Shown piece after piece: positions 56,997 through 64,000 of a stretch of DNA of 64,000 nt. The number at the start of each line of letters is the position of its first letter. Position 1 is the first letter of the stretch. Origin of the DNA: an uncultured Paracoccus sp. (GTDB lineage Bacteria > Pseudomonadota > Alphaproteobacteria > Rhodobacterales > Rhodobacteraceae); assembly GCF_947496875.1 (NCBI RefSeq), contig NZ_CANMEH010000011.1:28930-92929 (forward strand), written 5' to 3'. The notes under the pieces were generated by a model that was not told the DNA's origin, searched no databases, and saw nothing but the letters and a program-made list of their open reading frames with translations. A program made the translations under genes and the position numbers.

Positions 56997-57956
56997 TTGA
57001 CCATCACCCTGACCAGCCCGCGCCCCGCCGCCGCGCGCAAGGCCGTGGCCTTCTGCTGCGACGACCATTACCTGTCCTACGCGCTTTTCGCCGCCGACCA
57101 GATCGCGCGGCTGCATCCGCAGCGGGATTTCGACATCTGCATCTGCGGCGAGCAGGTCCCCGACATCCCGCCCGGTCTGTCGGGCCTTGGCCTGCGCCCC
57201 TGCGGGATCGCGACGCAAGGCGCATTCCGGGGGCTGCGGCTGGATGCGCGCCGGACCGAAAGCGCCTATCTTCGCCTTGCCCTGCCGCAGGCCTTCGCGG
57301 CCGATTACGACCGATTGCCCTACCTGGACTCGGACATCTTCGTGCAGGGCGGGGATTTCAGCCGCTTGCTGGACCTCGACATGAAGGGTCACGCCGTCGC
57401 GGCGGTGCGCGACACGATGCAATGGCGCAGCCCCGGCCGGCGGCCCGAGCAGTTCCGCCGCTTCGGCTGGCCGGCCGCACCCTATTTCAACAGCGGAGTG
57501 CTTCTGATCGATGTCGCGGCCTACCGCGACGCCGGGTTGCTCGATCGGGCCGTGGCGCTTGGCCGCAAGGAAAGGGACCGGCTGATCGGCCATGACCAAA
57601 CCCTGCTGAACTGCGCCCTGCGGGGTCGCTGGGCAGAGCTTTCGCCAACCTGGAACTGGCAGTATTCCTGGTCGGCCCGCATGTCCGAGGCGATGCTGGG
57701 CGCCAACATCGTCCATTTCATCGGGGCGGACAAACCGTGGAAGGACCCGCGCAACCGCTTTCCGCCGCGCTTCGCCCGCGCCGCCGCGGCCTTTCTCGCC
57801 CGTCATTACCCCGAGCGCGCCGCCGTGCCGGTCGGGCGCGGGCCCGCGTCGGACAGTCGTTACATGCGGCGGATGCTGCTGCGCCAGGCGCTGTCCGCAA
57901 GACGGATGGCCCGCTACCTGGACAGGTTCCCGGACGACCTGACGCTGCTGGCCTGA
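56997..57956 (+). CDS. GT8-family glycosyltransferase
   Basis: A 319-residue protein with the GT8 pattern. It has an N-terminal nucleotide-sugar fold (KAVAFCCDDHYLSYALFAADQI), the metal site YLDSDIF (Asp111-Asp113), YFNSGVLLIDVAAYRD, GHDQTLLNCAL and HFIGADKPWK. These match LgtC/RfaJ-type galactosyl- or glucosyltransferases that build lipopolysaccharide or other surface glycans. I chose TTG at 56997 because AAGG lies 9 nt upstream; ATG at 56955 is an alternative without a ribosome site. Confidence 0.8.
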   Translation: MTITLTSPRPAAARKAVAFCCDDHYLSYALFAADQIARLHPQRDFDICICGEQVPDIPPGLSGLGLRPCGIATQGAFRGLRLDARRTESAYLRLALPQAFAADYDRLPYLDSDIFVQGGDFSRLLDLDMKGHAVAAVRDTMQWRSPGRRPEQFRRFGWPAAPYFNSGVLLIDVAAYRDAGLLDRAVALGRKERDRLIGHDQTLLNCALRGRWAELSPTWNWQYSWSARMSEAMLGANIVHFIGADKPWKDPRNRFPPRFARAAAAFLARHYPERAAVPVGRGPASDSRYMRRMLLRQALSARRMARYLDRFPDDLTLLA

Positions 57957-58046
57957 CCCGGGCGCCGGCGTGAACCAGGGGACCGGCCCGAGACATCGCG
58001 CGCGACATGCGTTAGCCCGGCACCAGCTTAAAGAGGGATCGCCTGC

Positions 58047-58718
58047 ATGCTGCCCTGGATACATCTGGCGACGGCGACCGCGCCGCAGGGCGGACTGCTC
58101 AGGCTGCTGCGCCGAGGCGACGAGTTCTCGATCCGCCTTGATGGCGGCAACGAGCTGATGAACAGCCGGCTGAGCGGCTCGGAAGAGGCGCTCGCCAGCC
58201 TGGCCCTCGACCGGCTCGGCGGCCGGCCGGCCCCGCGCGTGCTGATCGGGGGACTGGGCATGGGCTTCACGCTGCGCGCGGCCCAGTCCGTCGCACCGCC
58301 GGATGCGCGGCTGATCGTCTGCGAGATCGTGCCCGAACTCGTCCAATGGGCCGGGCAGCACATGGCAGCCGTTTTCGGCAATTGCCTCAGCGACCCGCGG
58401 GTGGAGGTGAGGACAGGCGATGTGGGCCGGATGATCGAGCAGGCGAGTGGTGCATTCGACGCGATCTTGCTGGACGTCGACAACGGGCCCGATGGCCTGA
58501 CCCGTCCCGACAATGACGGGCTTTATGGCATGGCAGGTCTTCGATCGGCGCATCGCGCCCTTGCGCCCGGGGGCGTCCTGGCCGTCTGGTCCGCCGCACC
58601 GGACCAGGCATTCAGCAGACGCCTGGCCGGCTCCGGGTTCGACGCAAGAACCCACGCGGTACGTGCGGGACGTTCCAGGCGCGGGGCCCGTCACACGATC
58701 TGGACGGCTGTTCGATAG
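58047..58718 (+). CDS. spermidine synthase-like methyltransferase-fold protein
   Basis: A 223-residue protein with a Rossmann-type AdoMet fold: VLIGGLGMGFTLRAAQSV (about 65-82), LIVCEIVPELVQWA and AFDAILLDVDNGPDG. It resembles the short spermidine synthase-like proteins of alphaproteobacteria. The Asp pair of true aminopropyltransferases is only partly recognisable, so polyamine synthesis should not be assumed. AGAGGGA lies upstream of the ATG. It converges with otsA across 162 bp. Confidence 0.7.
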   Translation: MLPWIHLATATAPQGGLLRLLRRGDEFSIRLDGGNELMNSRLSGSEEALASLALDRLGGRPAPRVLIGGLGMGFTLRAAQSVAPPDARLIVCEIVPELVQWAGQHMAAVFGNCLSDPRVEVRTGDVGRMIEQASGAFDAILLDVDNGPDGLTRPDNDGLYGMAGLRSAHRALAPGGVLAVWSAAPDQAFSRRLAGSGFDARTHAVRAGRSRRGARHTIWTAVR

Positions 58719-58820
58719 GACGGCTGATGATCAGCCTCTCCGAGGATTGGCCGCGACCGAATGTGAAGACAGCTGCGGCCGGGCGCCGGTGTGCACGCCT
58801 TCGCTAGCCCGCCGGTTCAT

Positions 58821-58850
58821 AAAAAAGTGCGATCGGGCCGTTTCTCGGCC
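58821..58850 (-). terminator. possible terminator of the trehalose operon
   Basis: On the minus strand, GGCCG-AGAAA-CGGCC is followed nine bases later by six T, about 30 bp after the otsA stop. The stem is short and the gap to the T-run is long. Confidence 0.35.
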
Positions 58851-58880
58851 ATCCAAAGCCGCAGACGCGCCCGCTCGCCC

Positions 58881-60281
58881 TCACGCCGTCAACAGCTCGG
58901 GGCTGTCATGCTGGTCCGGCTCAAGCGCCGCAAGGAAGTCCGCGCACCATTTCGAGATGTCGTTCTGCTCGAGCCGGGTCATCATCGCCGTGAACCGCTC
59001 GATCCGCTCCTCCAGCGGCATGGCCAAGGCGCGAGCGATGGCGTTGCCGATCGCCTCGATGTCATAGGGATTGACCAGCAGCGCGGAGTCGAGCTCGCGG
59101 GCGGCACCGGCGAAACGCGACAGGACAAGCACGCCCGGGTCGGCCGGGTTCTGGGCGGCGACGAATTCCTTGGCGACCAGGTTCATGCCGTCGCGCAGGG
59201 GCGTCACCAGCCCGACACGGGCGATCCGGTACAGGCCTGCAAGAGTACTGCGGCCGACCGATTGGTTGATGTAGCGGATCGGCGTCCAGTCGAGCGTGCC
59301 CATTGCGCCGTTCACCCGGCCGGCGTGCTCGGCCACCTGTCGCTGCATGGTCGTATACCCCGGCACGTCGCTGCGCGATTTCGGCGACACCTGCAGCAGC
59401 GTCGTGCGACCCCGCCACGCGGGATTTGCGACGAGGAACTGTTCGAACCCGTCCATGCGGTGGGTCAGTCCCTTGGAGTAATCGAGCCGGTCCACGCCGA
59501 TGATCAGATCGCGGCCGCTGAAGCTGACTGCAGTCCGCTTGACCGCCCGGTTTCGCACGGCGCCCCTGGCCATTACGGCAAACTCGCCCACGTCGATGCC
59601 GATGGGAAAGGCGCTGGCGCGAAAACGCCTGCCATGGGCGGCCATCCAGCCGCCGCCCAGGTCGCCACCGATCCCCTCACGCTTGAGCGCCAGCGCGAAG
59701 TTCTCGACGTCGTACGCGGTCTGGAATCCCACCACGTCATAGGCAGTCAGGCCGCTGATGATGGCTTCATGGACCGGCAGGGTGAAGAACACATCCGGCG
59801 AGGGCCAGGGGATGTGCATGAAGAACCCGATGCGGTTCCGGATCCCCAGACGGCGCAGTTCCGAGGCCATCGGGATCAGGTGATAGTCGTGGATCCAGAC
59901 AAGATCGCCGGGCTGGATCAACCCGCGCAGCCGCTCCGCGAAGAAGCGGTTGACGCGAAAATAGCCTGCCATGTCCTTGCGGGCGTATTCCGTCAGGTCG
60001 AGCCGGTAGTGGCAGAGCGGCCAGAGCACGCTGTTGGCGAAGCCCTTGTAGTACTCGGACAGATCTCGACGCGACAGGTCGGCCAACCCGAAGGTGATTT
60101 CGCCGCGCTCGACGAACTTCAGCGGACCGGGCTCATCCGAGCCGCTGGACTTGCCCGACCAGCCGATCCAGACGCCGCCCGCCTTCTTCAGTGCCGAATT
60201 CAGGGCGACGGCCAGCCCCCCGGCCGGTGGCCCCCTGGTCGGATCGGGAACCCGGTTCGAGACGACGATCAGCCGGCTCAC
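58881..60281 (-). CDS. otsA: trehalose-6-phosphate synthase
   Basis: GT20 enzyme joining UDP-glucose and glucose-6-phosphate, 466 residues. It starts [13 protein letters not shown] with the GG loop ([10 protein letters not shown]). IWIHDYHL-type sequence ([13 protein letters not shown]), [29 protein letters not shown] and [21 protein letters not shown] are the donor and acceptor sites. GTG at 60281 overlaps the GH15 stop (GTGA) and has GGAGG about 8 nt upstream. It is the last gene of otsB-GH15-otsA. Confidence 0.94.
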   Translation of the reverse strand: MSRLIVVSNRVPDPTRGPPAGGLAVALNSALKKAGGVWIGWSGKSSGSDEPGPLKFVERGEITFGLADLSRRDLSEYYKGFANSVLWPLCHYRLDLTEYARKDMAGYFRVNRFFAERLRGLIQPGDLVWIHDYHLIPMASELRRLGIRNRIGFFMHIPWPSPDVFFTLPVHEAIISGLTAYDVVGFQTAYDVENFALALKREGIGGDLGGGWMAAHGRRFRASAFPIGIDVGEFAVMARGAVRNRAVKRTAVSFSGRDLIIGVDRLDYSKGLTHRMDGFEQFLVANPAWRGRTTLLQVSPKSRSDVPGYTTMQRQVAEHAGRVNGAMGTLDWTPIRYINQSVGRSTLAGLYRIARVGLVTPLRDGMNLVAKEFVAAQNPADPGVLVLSRFAGAARELDSALLVNPYDIEAIGNAIARALAMPLEERIERFTAMMTRLEQNDISKWCADFLAALEPDQHDSPELLTA

Positions 60282-62113
60282 AACACGTCCTCCCATCGGC
60301 GGGAGAGATGCATCGCGGCGTAGATCAGCCCGACCATCGAATAGGTCTGGGGAAAGTTCCCCCACAGCTCGCCCGTGTCGACATGCACCCCTTCGGACAG
60401 CAGCCCCAGGTGATTTCGGGTGCGCAGGATCTCGTCAAAGATCTCGCGCGCATCCTCGCGACGTCCGACCCGGACCAGCGCATCGATCAGCCAGAAGGTG
60501 CACGCGGTGAAGGCGGTTTCCGGCGCGCCGAAATCGTCCGGCGCGCGATACCGGTAAAGATGGTTGCCGAAGCGCAGATGCCGCTCGCAGGCGTCCAGCG
60601 TGGACAGGAACCGCGGATCATGGGCGGGGATGATGCCGATCTGCGGCATCAGCAGCAGGCTGGCGTCGAGGATCGACCCGCCAAAGCTGGACACGTAGCT
60701 CTTCAGTTCCGCGTTCCAGCCGAGCGCGAGGACGCCGTCCCGGATCCGGTCGGCCTCGGCCCGCCAATGCGCCTCGCGCTCGGGCAGCGCGAGCTTGGCG
60801 GCAATCTTGGCCAGCCGGTCGCAGGCCGCCCAGCACATCACGGCGGAATGGGTGTGGACCGCGCCGTGGGTGCGGAACTCCCACAGGCCGGCGTCCGGCT
60901 GGTTCCAGCGTTGCGCGGCCTGCTGTCCCAGCCGTTCCAGCCGGTGGAACAGGGCTTCGCCGCCCATCGCGGGCAGCCGTTCGTCGAAGAAGCACTGCGT
61001 GATCGACAGGATCACCGAGCCGTAGCCGTCGTTCTGCACCTGCGTGTAGGCGGCATTGCCGCGCCGCACAGGGCCAAGGCCACGATAGCCGGGCAGCGCC
61101 GGCACGAATTCCTCGTCCACCTGCCGCTCCAGCCCAAGCCCGAACAGCGGCTGCAGATACCCATCGGGTGAGCCGGCCGCGATGTTCGAGACATAGCCCA
61201 GATAATCTTCCATCGTCTTGGTCGCGCCCAGCAGGTTCAGCGCAGAGACGGTGAAGAAGGAATCGCGCAGCCAGCAGAACCGATAGTCCCAGGTCCGTCC
61301 GCTTTCGCCGTATTCGGGGATCGAGGTGGTCAGGGCTGCGACGATGCCCCCGGTCTCTTCATGCGCGCAGAGCTTGAGGGTGATCGCCGCGCGGATCACC
61401 ACGTCCTGGTAGTCCAGCGGCAGCGACAGATAACGGACCCACTCCCGCCAGTAATCGGTCGTCTGGTCGAGGAAGGTCCGCGCGATCTGCAGCGGTGCCT
61501 GCGACAGCCGCTCGTCGGCCCCGAACACGAAGGCATAGGGCCGATCGACCAGGAACGCCTTGTTGTTCTCGACATAGTCGATGGGGGCGTTGGTGGTCAG
61601 GCGCAGCACCTGGTCCCCTACCAGATAGCGGATGTGGTTGGTGCCGCGGGTAACCTCGGGAACATGCGCGCCGTAGCCGTGGCGCGGCCGCAGATGGATG
61701 CGGACGCGCGGCGTGCCCTCCAGCGGCTCGATCATCCGCACGATGCCGAGGGGACGGAACATCCGGCCCGCGTCCTTGAAGCGCGGCGCGAAGTCAACGA
61801 TGCGAAGCCGGTTGCCCGATCCGTCGGTCAGGATCGTCTCGAGGATCGCGGTGTTCCGGATATAGCGCTGCTCGCTGGACGAGAAGTCCTCGACCGTGAT
61901 CCTCCAGTCACCGCCCTCGTCCTGCGACCCGCCCAGCAGGCGGCAGAAGACGGGATCCCCGTCCATCCGCGGCACGCACAGCCAGACGATCGCGCCATCG
62001 CGGTCGACCAGGGCCGCGGCGGCGGCATTGCCGATCACCCCGAGGTCGAGCGAATGGACGTGGGGCGGAACGGTGCTGACTTCCGAGCCCAAGGCTTCCA
62101 GACGTGCGTTCAC
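60278..62113 (-). CDS. GH15-family glucoamylase or trehalase
   Basis: A 611-residue protein with a beta-sandwich N-terminal domain (1-250) and an (alpha/alpha)6 catalytic barrel. Substrate-site motifs are RTWDYRFCWLRDSFF and NDGYGSVI. The first catalytic Glu is in AGLWEFRTHG and the second in LLSEGVHVDTGELWGNFPQ. GH15 includes glucoamylases and mycobacterial-type trehalases. Its place between otsB and otsA, with 4-bp overlaps at both ends, makes trehalose or a related glucan the likely substrate. The start is GTG at 62113. Confidence 0.85.
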   Translation of the reverse strand: MNARLEALGSEVSTVPPHVHSLDLGVIGNAAAAALVDRDGAIVWLCVPRMDGDPVFCRLLGGSQDEGGDWRITVEDFSSSEQRYIRNTAILETILTDGSGNRLRIVDFAPRFKDAGRMFRPLGIVRMIEPLEGTPRVRIHLRPRHGYGAHVPEVTRGTNHIRYLVGDQVLRLTTNAPIDYVENNKAFLVDRPYAFVFGADERLSQAPLQIARTFLDQTTDYWREWVRYLSLPLDYQDVVIRAAITLKLCAHEETGGIVAALTTSIPEYGESGRTWDYRFCWLRDSFFTVSALNLLGATKTMEDYLGYVSNIAAGSPDGYLQPLFGLGLERQVDEEFVPALPGYRGLGPVRRGNAAYTQVQNDGYGSVILSITQCFFDERLPAMGGEALFHRLERLGQQAAQRWNQPDAGLWEFRTHGAVHTHSAVMCWAACDRLAKIAAKLALPEREAHWRAEADRIRDGVLALGWNAELKSYVSSFGGSILDASLLLMPQIGIIPAHDPRFLSTLDACERHLRFGNHLYRYRAPDDFGAPETAFTACTFWLIDALVRVGRREDAREIFDEILRTRNHLGLLSEGVHVDTGELWGNFPQTYSMVGLIYAAMHLSRRWEDVL

Positions 62114-62880
62114 CGTGCCACCCGTTCGATCCAGGCACGCACCTCGGAGGGCGAGTCGACACGGAACTGTGCATGGCTCTGGTCCAGATCGCCGCCGACG
62201 CGAACCGACAGACCGCCCAGGCGGTTCGCGGCCGCGAACATCGCCTCGTCTGTCACGTCGTCGCCGATCGCCAGCGGTCGCCGGTTCGCAAAGACCTCGT
62301 GTCCCATCGTCTGCAGCAACGCATCCCCCTTGTCCCGGCCGCGTGGCCGCAACTCCACAACCGCCTTTCCCTCCTGAAGCTTCCAGTCGGGGCCTACGGT
62401 CGTGGCGAGTGCCTGCATCAACTCCCGCACCCGCGCCTCGCTTTCCGGGGCGAGCCTGTAATGCAGCGCGATCGCCGCCCCCTTGTCCTCGAAGATGACG
62501 CCCGGCCACTGCCGCGCCTTGTCGCGCAACAGCTGTTTCGCCGCCAGGAAAGCGGCCGTGATCTCGGCGCCGAAGACCTGTCCCGTCGCGTCGCGCCATT
62601 CCGAACCGTGCAGCCCGTTGACGACCGCCGGAACCCCGGGGAACAGGCCGTCAACGGTCGCGATCGACCGCCCGGTGACGAGCGCCAGCGCACCCCCGAG
62701 CCGGCCGGTCAGCCGGGCAAGTGCCTGGGCCAGCCCCGGGGGCACGACGATCCCGTCCGGCGTGTCGGCGATGTCGAGCAGCGTTCCATCGATGTCGAGG
62801 AAGACCGCAAGCGTGTCCACGTTCTCGGGCAACCCGTTCGCATGAAGGGGCCTCTCGCAGGCAGAGGGATTCTGGTTCAT
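62110..62880 (-). CDS. otsB: trehalose-6-phosphate phosphatase
   Basis: HAD-superfamily phosphatase of 256 residues. The catalytic motif DIDGTLLD (29-36) supplies the nucleophile Asp29 and acid Asp31, and the Mg2+ motif is GDDVTDEAMF. Typical cap elements include VEDKGAAIALHYR-like sequence (IFEDKGAAIALHYRL). It is first in the operon, so phosphatase, GH15 enzyme and synthase are made in that order. Length is normal. Confidence 0.93.
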   Translation of the reverse strand: MNQNPSACERPLHANGLPENVDTLAVFLDIDGTLLDIADTPDGIVVPPGLAQALARLTGRLGGALALVTGRSIATVDGLFPGVPAVVNGLHGSEWRDATGQVFGAEITAAFLAAKQLLRDKARQWPGVIFEDKGAAIALHYRLAPESEARVRELMQALATTVGPDWKLQEGKAVVELRPRGRDKGDALLQTMGHEVFANRRPLAIGDDVTDEAMFAAANRLGGLSVRVGGDLDQSHAQFRVDSPSEVRAWIERVAR

Positions 62881-63072
62881 CGCTGCAAACTTAGGGTGCA
62901 GCCGCCGTCATCTTCAAGGCGAGATCAATCAGGTCGTCGCCCTAGCACCCGCGGTGACCTGACCTGTCCTCGGACATTTTCCGCCTGTGACGAGAGCACG
63001 CCCCGTCCGTCGCGGAACCATGCTCCGCCGCGGGATGTTCTGCGAACGCCTGGCATCTGCAAGGAGACAGAG

Positions 63073-63474
63073 GTGCAAGTTCGAGAGATGATCAGCACCC
63101 ACCCGCATGTCCAGGGAAGCACGGCCGACAAGCTGCTGCGGTGCATCGAGGAATGCTACAGCTGCGCTCAGACCTGCACCGCCTGCGCGGATGCGTGCCT
63201 TGCCGAGCCGATGGTCGACCAGCTGCGGCAGTGCATCCGGCTGAACCTCGACTGTGCCGACATCTGCGCCGCGACCGGCGCGATGGCCTCGCGGCGCACG
63301 GGATCGAATGTCGAGGTGCTCCGCGCTGCGATCCAGGCCTGCGAAAAGGCCTGTCAGGAATGCGGGCGGGAGTGCGAGCGGCATGCGAGCGAGCACGAGC
63401 ACTGCCGCGTCTGCGCCGATTCCTGCCAGCGCTGCGCCGATGCCTGTCAGGCCGCCCTTGCGGACGTCCACTGA
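63073..63474 (+). CDS. Cys-rich four-helix-bundle copper-binding protein (DUF326 type)
   Basis: A 133-residue protein with 18 cysteines, nearly all in C-x2-3-C pairs along helices (CIEECYSCAQTCTACADAC, CEKACQECGRECE, CRVCADSCQRCADAC). This is the pattern of DUF326 and copper-storage Csp-like bundles that hold many Cu(I) ions inside. GTG at 63073 has AAGGAG 6 nt upstream. There is no signal peptide, so it is probably cytosolic. No copper regulator or exporter gene is adjacent. Confidence 0.82.
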   Translation: MQVREMISTHPHVQGSTADKLLRCIEECYSCAQTCTACADACLAEPMVDQLRQCIRLNLDCADICAATGAMASRRTGSNVEVLRAAIQACEKACQECGRECERHASEHEHCRVCADSCQRCADACQAALADVH

Positions 63475-63486
63475 ACCGCGATCGAG

Positions 63487-63514
63487 GGGCTGGCGGAGCG
63501 CGCTCCGCCAGCCC
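63487..63514 (+). terminator. strong hairpin after the copper-binding protein gene
   Basis: GGGCTGGCGGAG and CTCCGCCAGCCC form a perfect 12-bp stem with loop CGCG, 12 bp after the stop. No T-run follows, so it may be a stabiliser or an inefficient terminator. Confidence 0.55.
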
Positions 63515-63669
63515 ACGCCAACGCTGGGCCCCGACCAAGTACCCGCCACCCACCACCCCGAAGACCGTAATAGCCGTCCCGAGTCCGCGGACCGGGCCGC
63601 CCTGGAGGAGCCGGCGCCTGGCCTGTTCAGGTGGCTCTTGAACGTAGAGCTTGTTGGACAAGGCTTTCG

Positions 63670-63921
63670 ATGAACGACTTCAATGTCCTTGTCACCATCC
63701 TCGGGGTTGCCACCCTGGCCCTCGGGCTCGGGTCCAAGTGGCTGTCCCGCAGCCCGCTCCCTCCCACCCTGCTGGCGCTGTTCATCGGCGTGCTCGTCGG
63801 CCCCGAGGTTTTCAACCTCATCGATCCCGAAGCGACGGGCGATCGCGCCACGCTGATGGAGAAGGCCGCGCGCCTGACGCTCGGCATCGGACTCGTCGGC
63901 GTGGCGCTGCGGATCCCGCGC
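63670..63921 (+). pseudogene. NhaP/CPA1-type cation:proton antiporter, 5' fragment
   Basis: From ATG 63670, 84 codons encode the start of a sodium/proton antiporter: two membrane helices (about 6-23 and 33-50, LPPTLLALFIGVLVGPEVFN) and then ARLTLGIGLVGVALRIPR. After this point the frame loses all resemblance to an antiporter and a different frame encodes transposase sequence. Either an insertion element or a rearrangement has cut the gene, or the sequence is misjoined here. Confidence 0.7.
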
Positions 63922-64000
63922 AGTCAAGGCCGCCATCGCCCGCGTGTTCGAGGCGACATGGCAGCGGTGCCGCGTTCACTGGATCAGGAACGCCCTCGCG
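63920..64000 (+). mobile_element. IS256-family transposase, internal fragment
   Basis: In the frame beginning at 63920 the sequence reads AVKAAIARVFEATWQRCRVH, then WIRNALA. This is the highly conserved core of IS256/Mutator-type transposases (ATWQRCRVHF-RNAL). It lies in the middle of a full transposase of about 400 residues, so the N-terminal half and the left inverted repeat are missing. The fragment runs off the window end. Confidence 0.75.

Noticed and set aside
63014..63040. GGAAC-N17-TGTT upstream of the copper-binding gene, resembling an EcfG general-stress promoter
   Set aside because: The -10 part differs from CGTT, and I cannot confirm that this lineage has the EcfG system; too weak to annotate.
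63092..63661. Minus-strand open frame with a hydrophobic start near 63661
   Set aside because: Its first 45 codons look mildly protein-like (a glycine-rich hydrophobic stretch), but it runs across the hairpin and the Cys-rich gene, which is clearly coding on the other strand.

Overview
This window is a stretch of an alphaproteobacterial chromosome, most probably from the order Rhodobacterales (Paracoccus/Rhodobacter relatives). The evidence is high GC with strongly G/C third codon positions, a split ATP synthase stalk (b and b'), ethylmalonyl-CoA pathway genes (mesaconyl-CoA hydratase, malyl-CoA thioesterase) between sdh and mdh, an mdh-sucCDAB-lpd block, and the order ddl-ftsQ-ftsA-ftsZ-lpxC-bamD-recN. 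I see about 62 protein genes, no rRNA or tRNA, no CRISPR array and no prophage. The species call is inference.

Layout. 1-764: 3' end of a clan GH-A glycosidase. 821-6891 (minus): phosphate operon pstS-pstC-pstA-pstB-phoU-phoB with a Pho-box-like site before pstS and a hairpin after it; no phoR is present. 7220-10394 (plus): DevBCA-type exporter, divergent from pst. 10416-12279 (minus): adenosine kinase-like enzyme and endonuclease III. 12482-13141: OmpA-type lipoprotein. 13284-16283 (minus): F0 genes atpI-atpB-atpE-atpF'-atpF. 16475-17076: ArsR regulator and a 49-residue orphan with a PhaR-like box. 17233-21407 (minus): sdhC-sdhD-sdhA-two small lipoproteins-sdhB. 21644-25259 (minus): mcl2-nnrU-DUF1737-mch-EEP nuclease family. 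25442-36484 (plus): YciE-like protein, mdh, sucC-sucD-sucA-sucB, two small genes, lpd. 36742-38557: M23 peptidase overlapping a bactofilin. 38604-40547 (minus): DUF2189 protein, coaD, CBS protein. 40605-46736: LysR regulator divergent from a valine catabolic group (mmsA, acyl-CoA dehydrogenase, 3-hydroxyisobutyryl-CoA hydrolase-like, mmsB) with a cytochrome c on the other strand. 46856-47527: RcnB-like disordered protein. 47560-56692 (minus): recN, bamD, lpxC, ftsZ, ftsA, ftsQ, ddl. 56997-58718: GT8 glycosyltransferase and spermidine synthase-like protein. 58881-62880 (minus): otsB-GH15-otsA trehalose operon. 63073-63474: Cys-rich copper-binding protein. 63670-64000: an antiporter gene that runs without warning into an IS256-family transposase fragment.

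How the genes fit together. The core is central carbon and energy metabolism: valine breakdown feeds propionyl-CoA, the ethylmalonyl-CoA enzymes assimilate acetyl-CoA, the TCA genes run from 2-oxoglutarate to oxaloacetate, and F0 genes complete oxidative phosphorylation. The most interesting signal is regulatory. Paired GTGATCAC palindromes, centres exactly 21 bp apart, lie upstream of both sdhC and sucC, suggesting one regulator for both TCA operons. Also notable are a b' subunit with a roughly 120-residue low-complexity N-terminal extension, a SucB with two lipoyl domains whose DNA shares an identical 36-bp tract, a perfect DnaA box upstream of ftsZ, and the antiporter/IS256 junction at the right edge.
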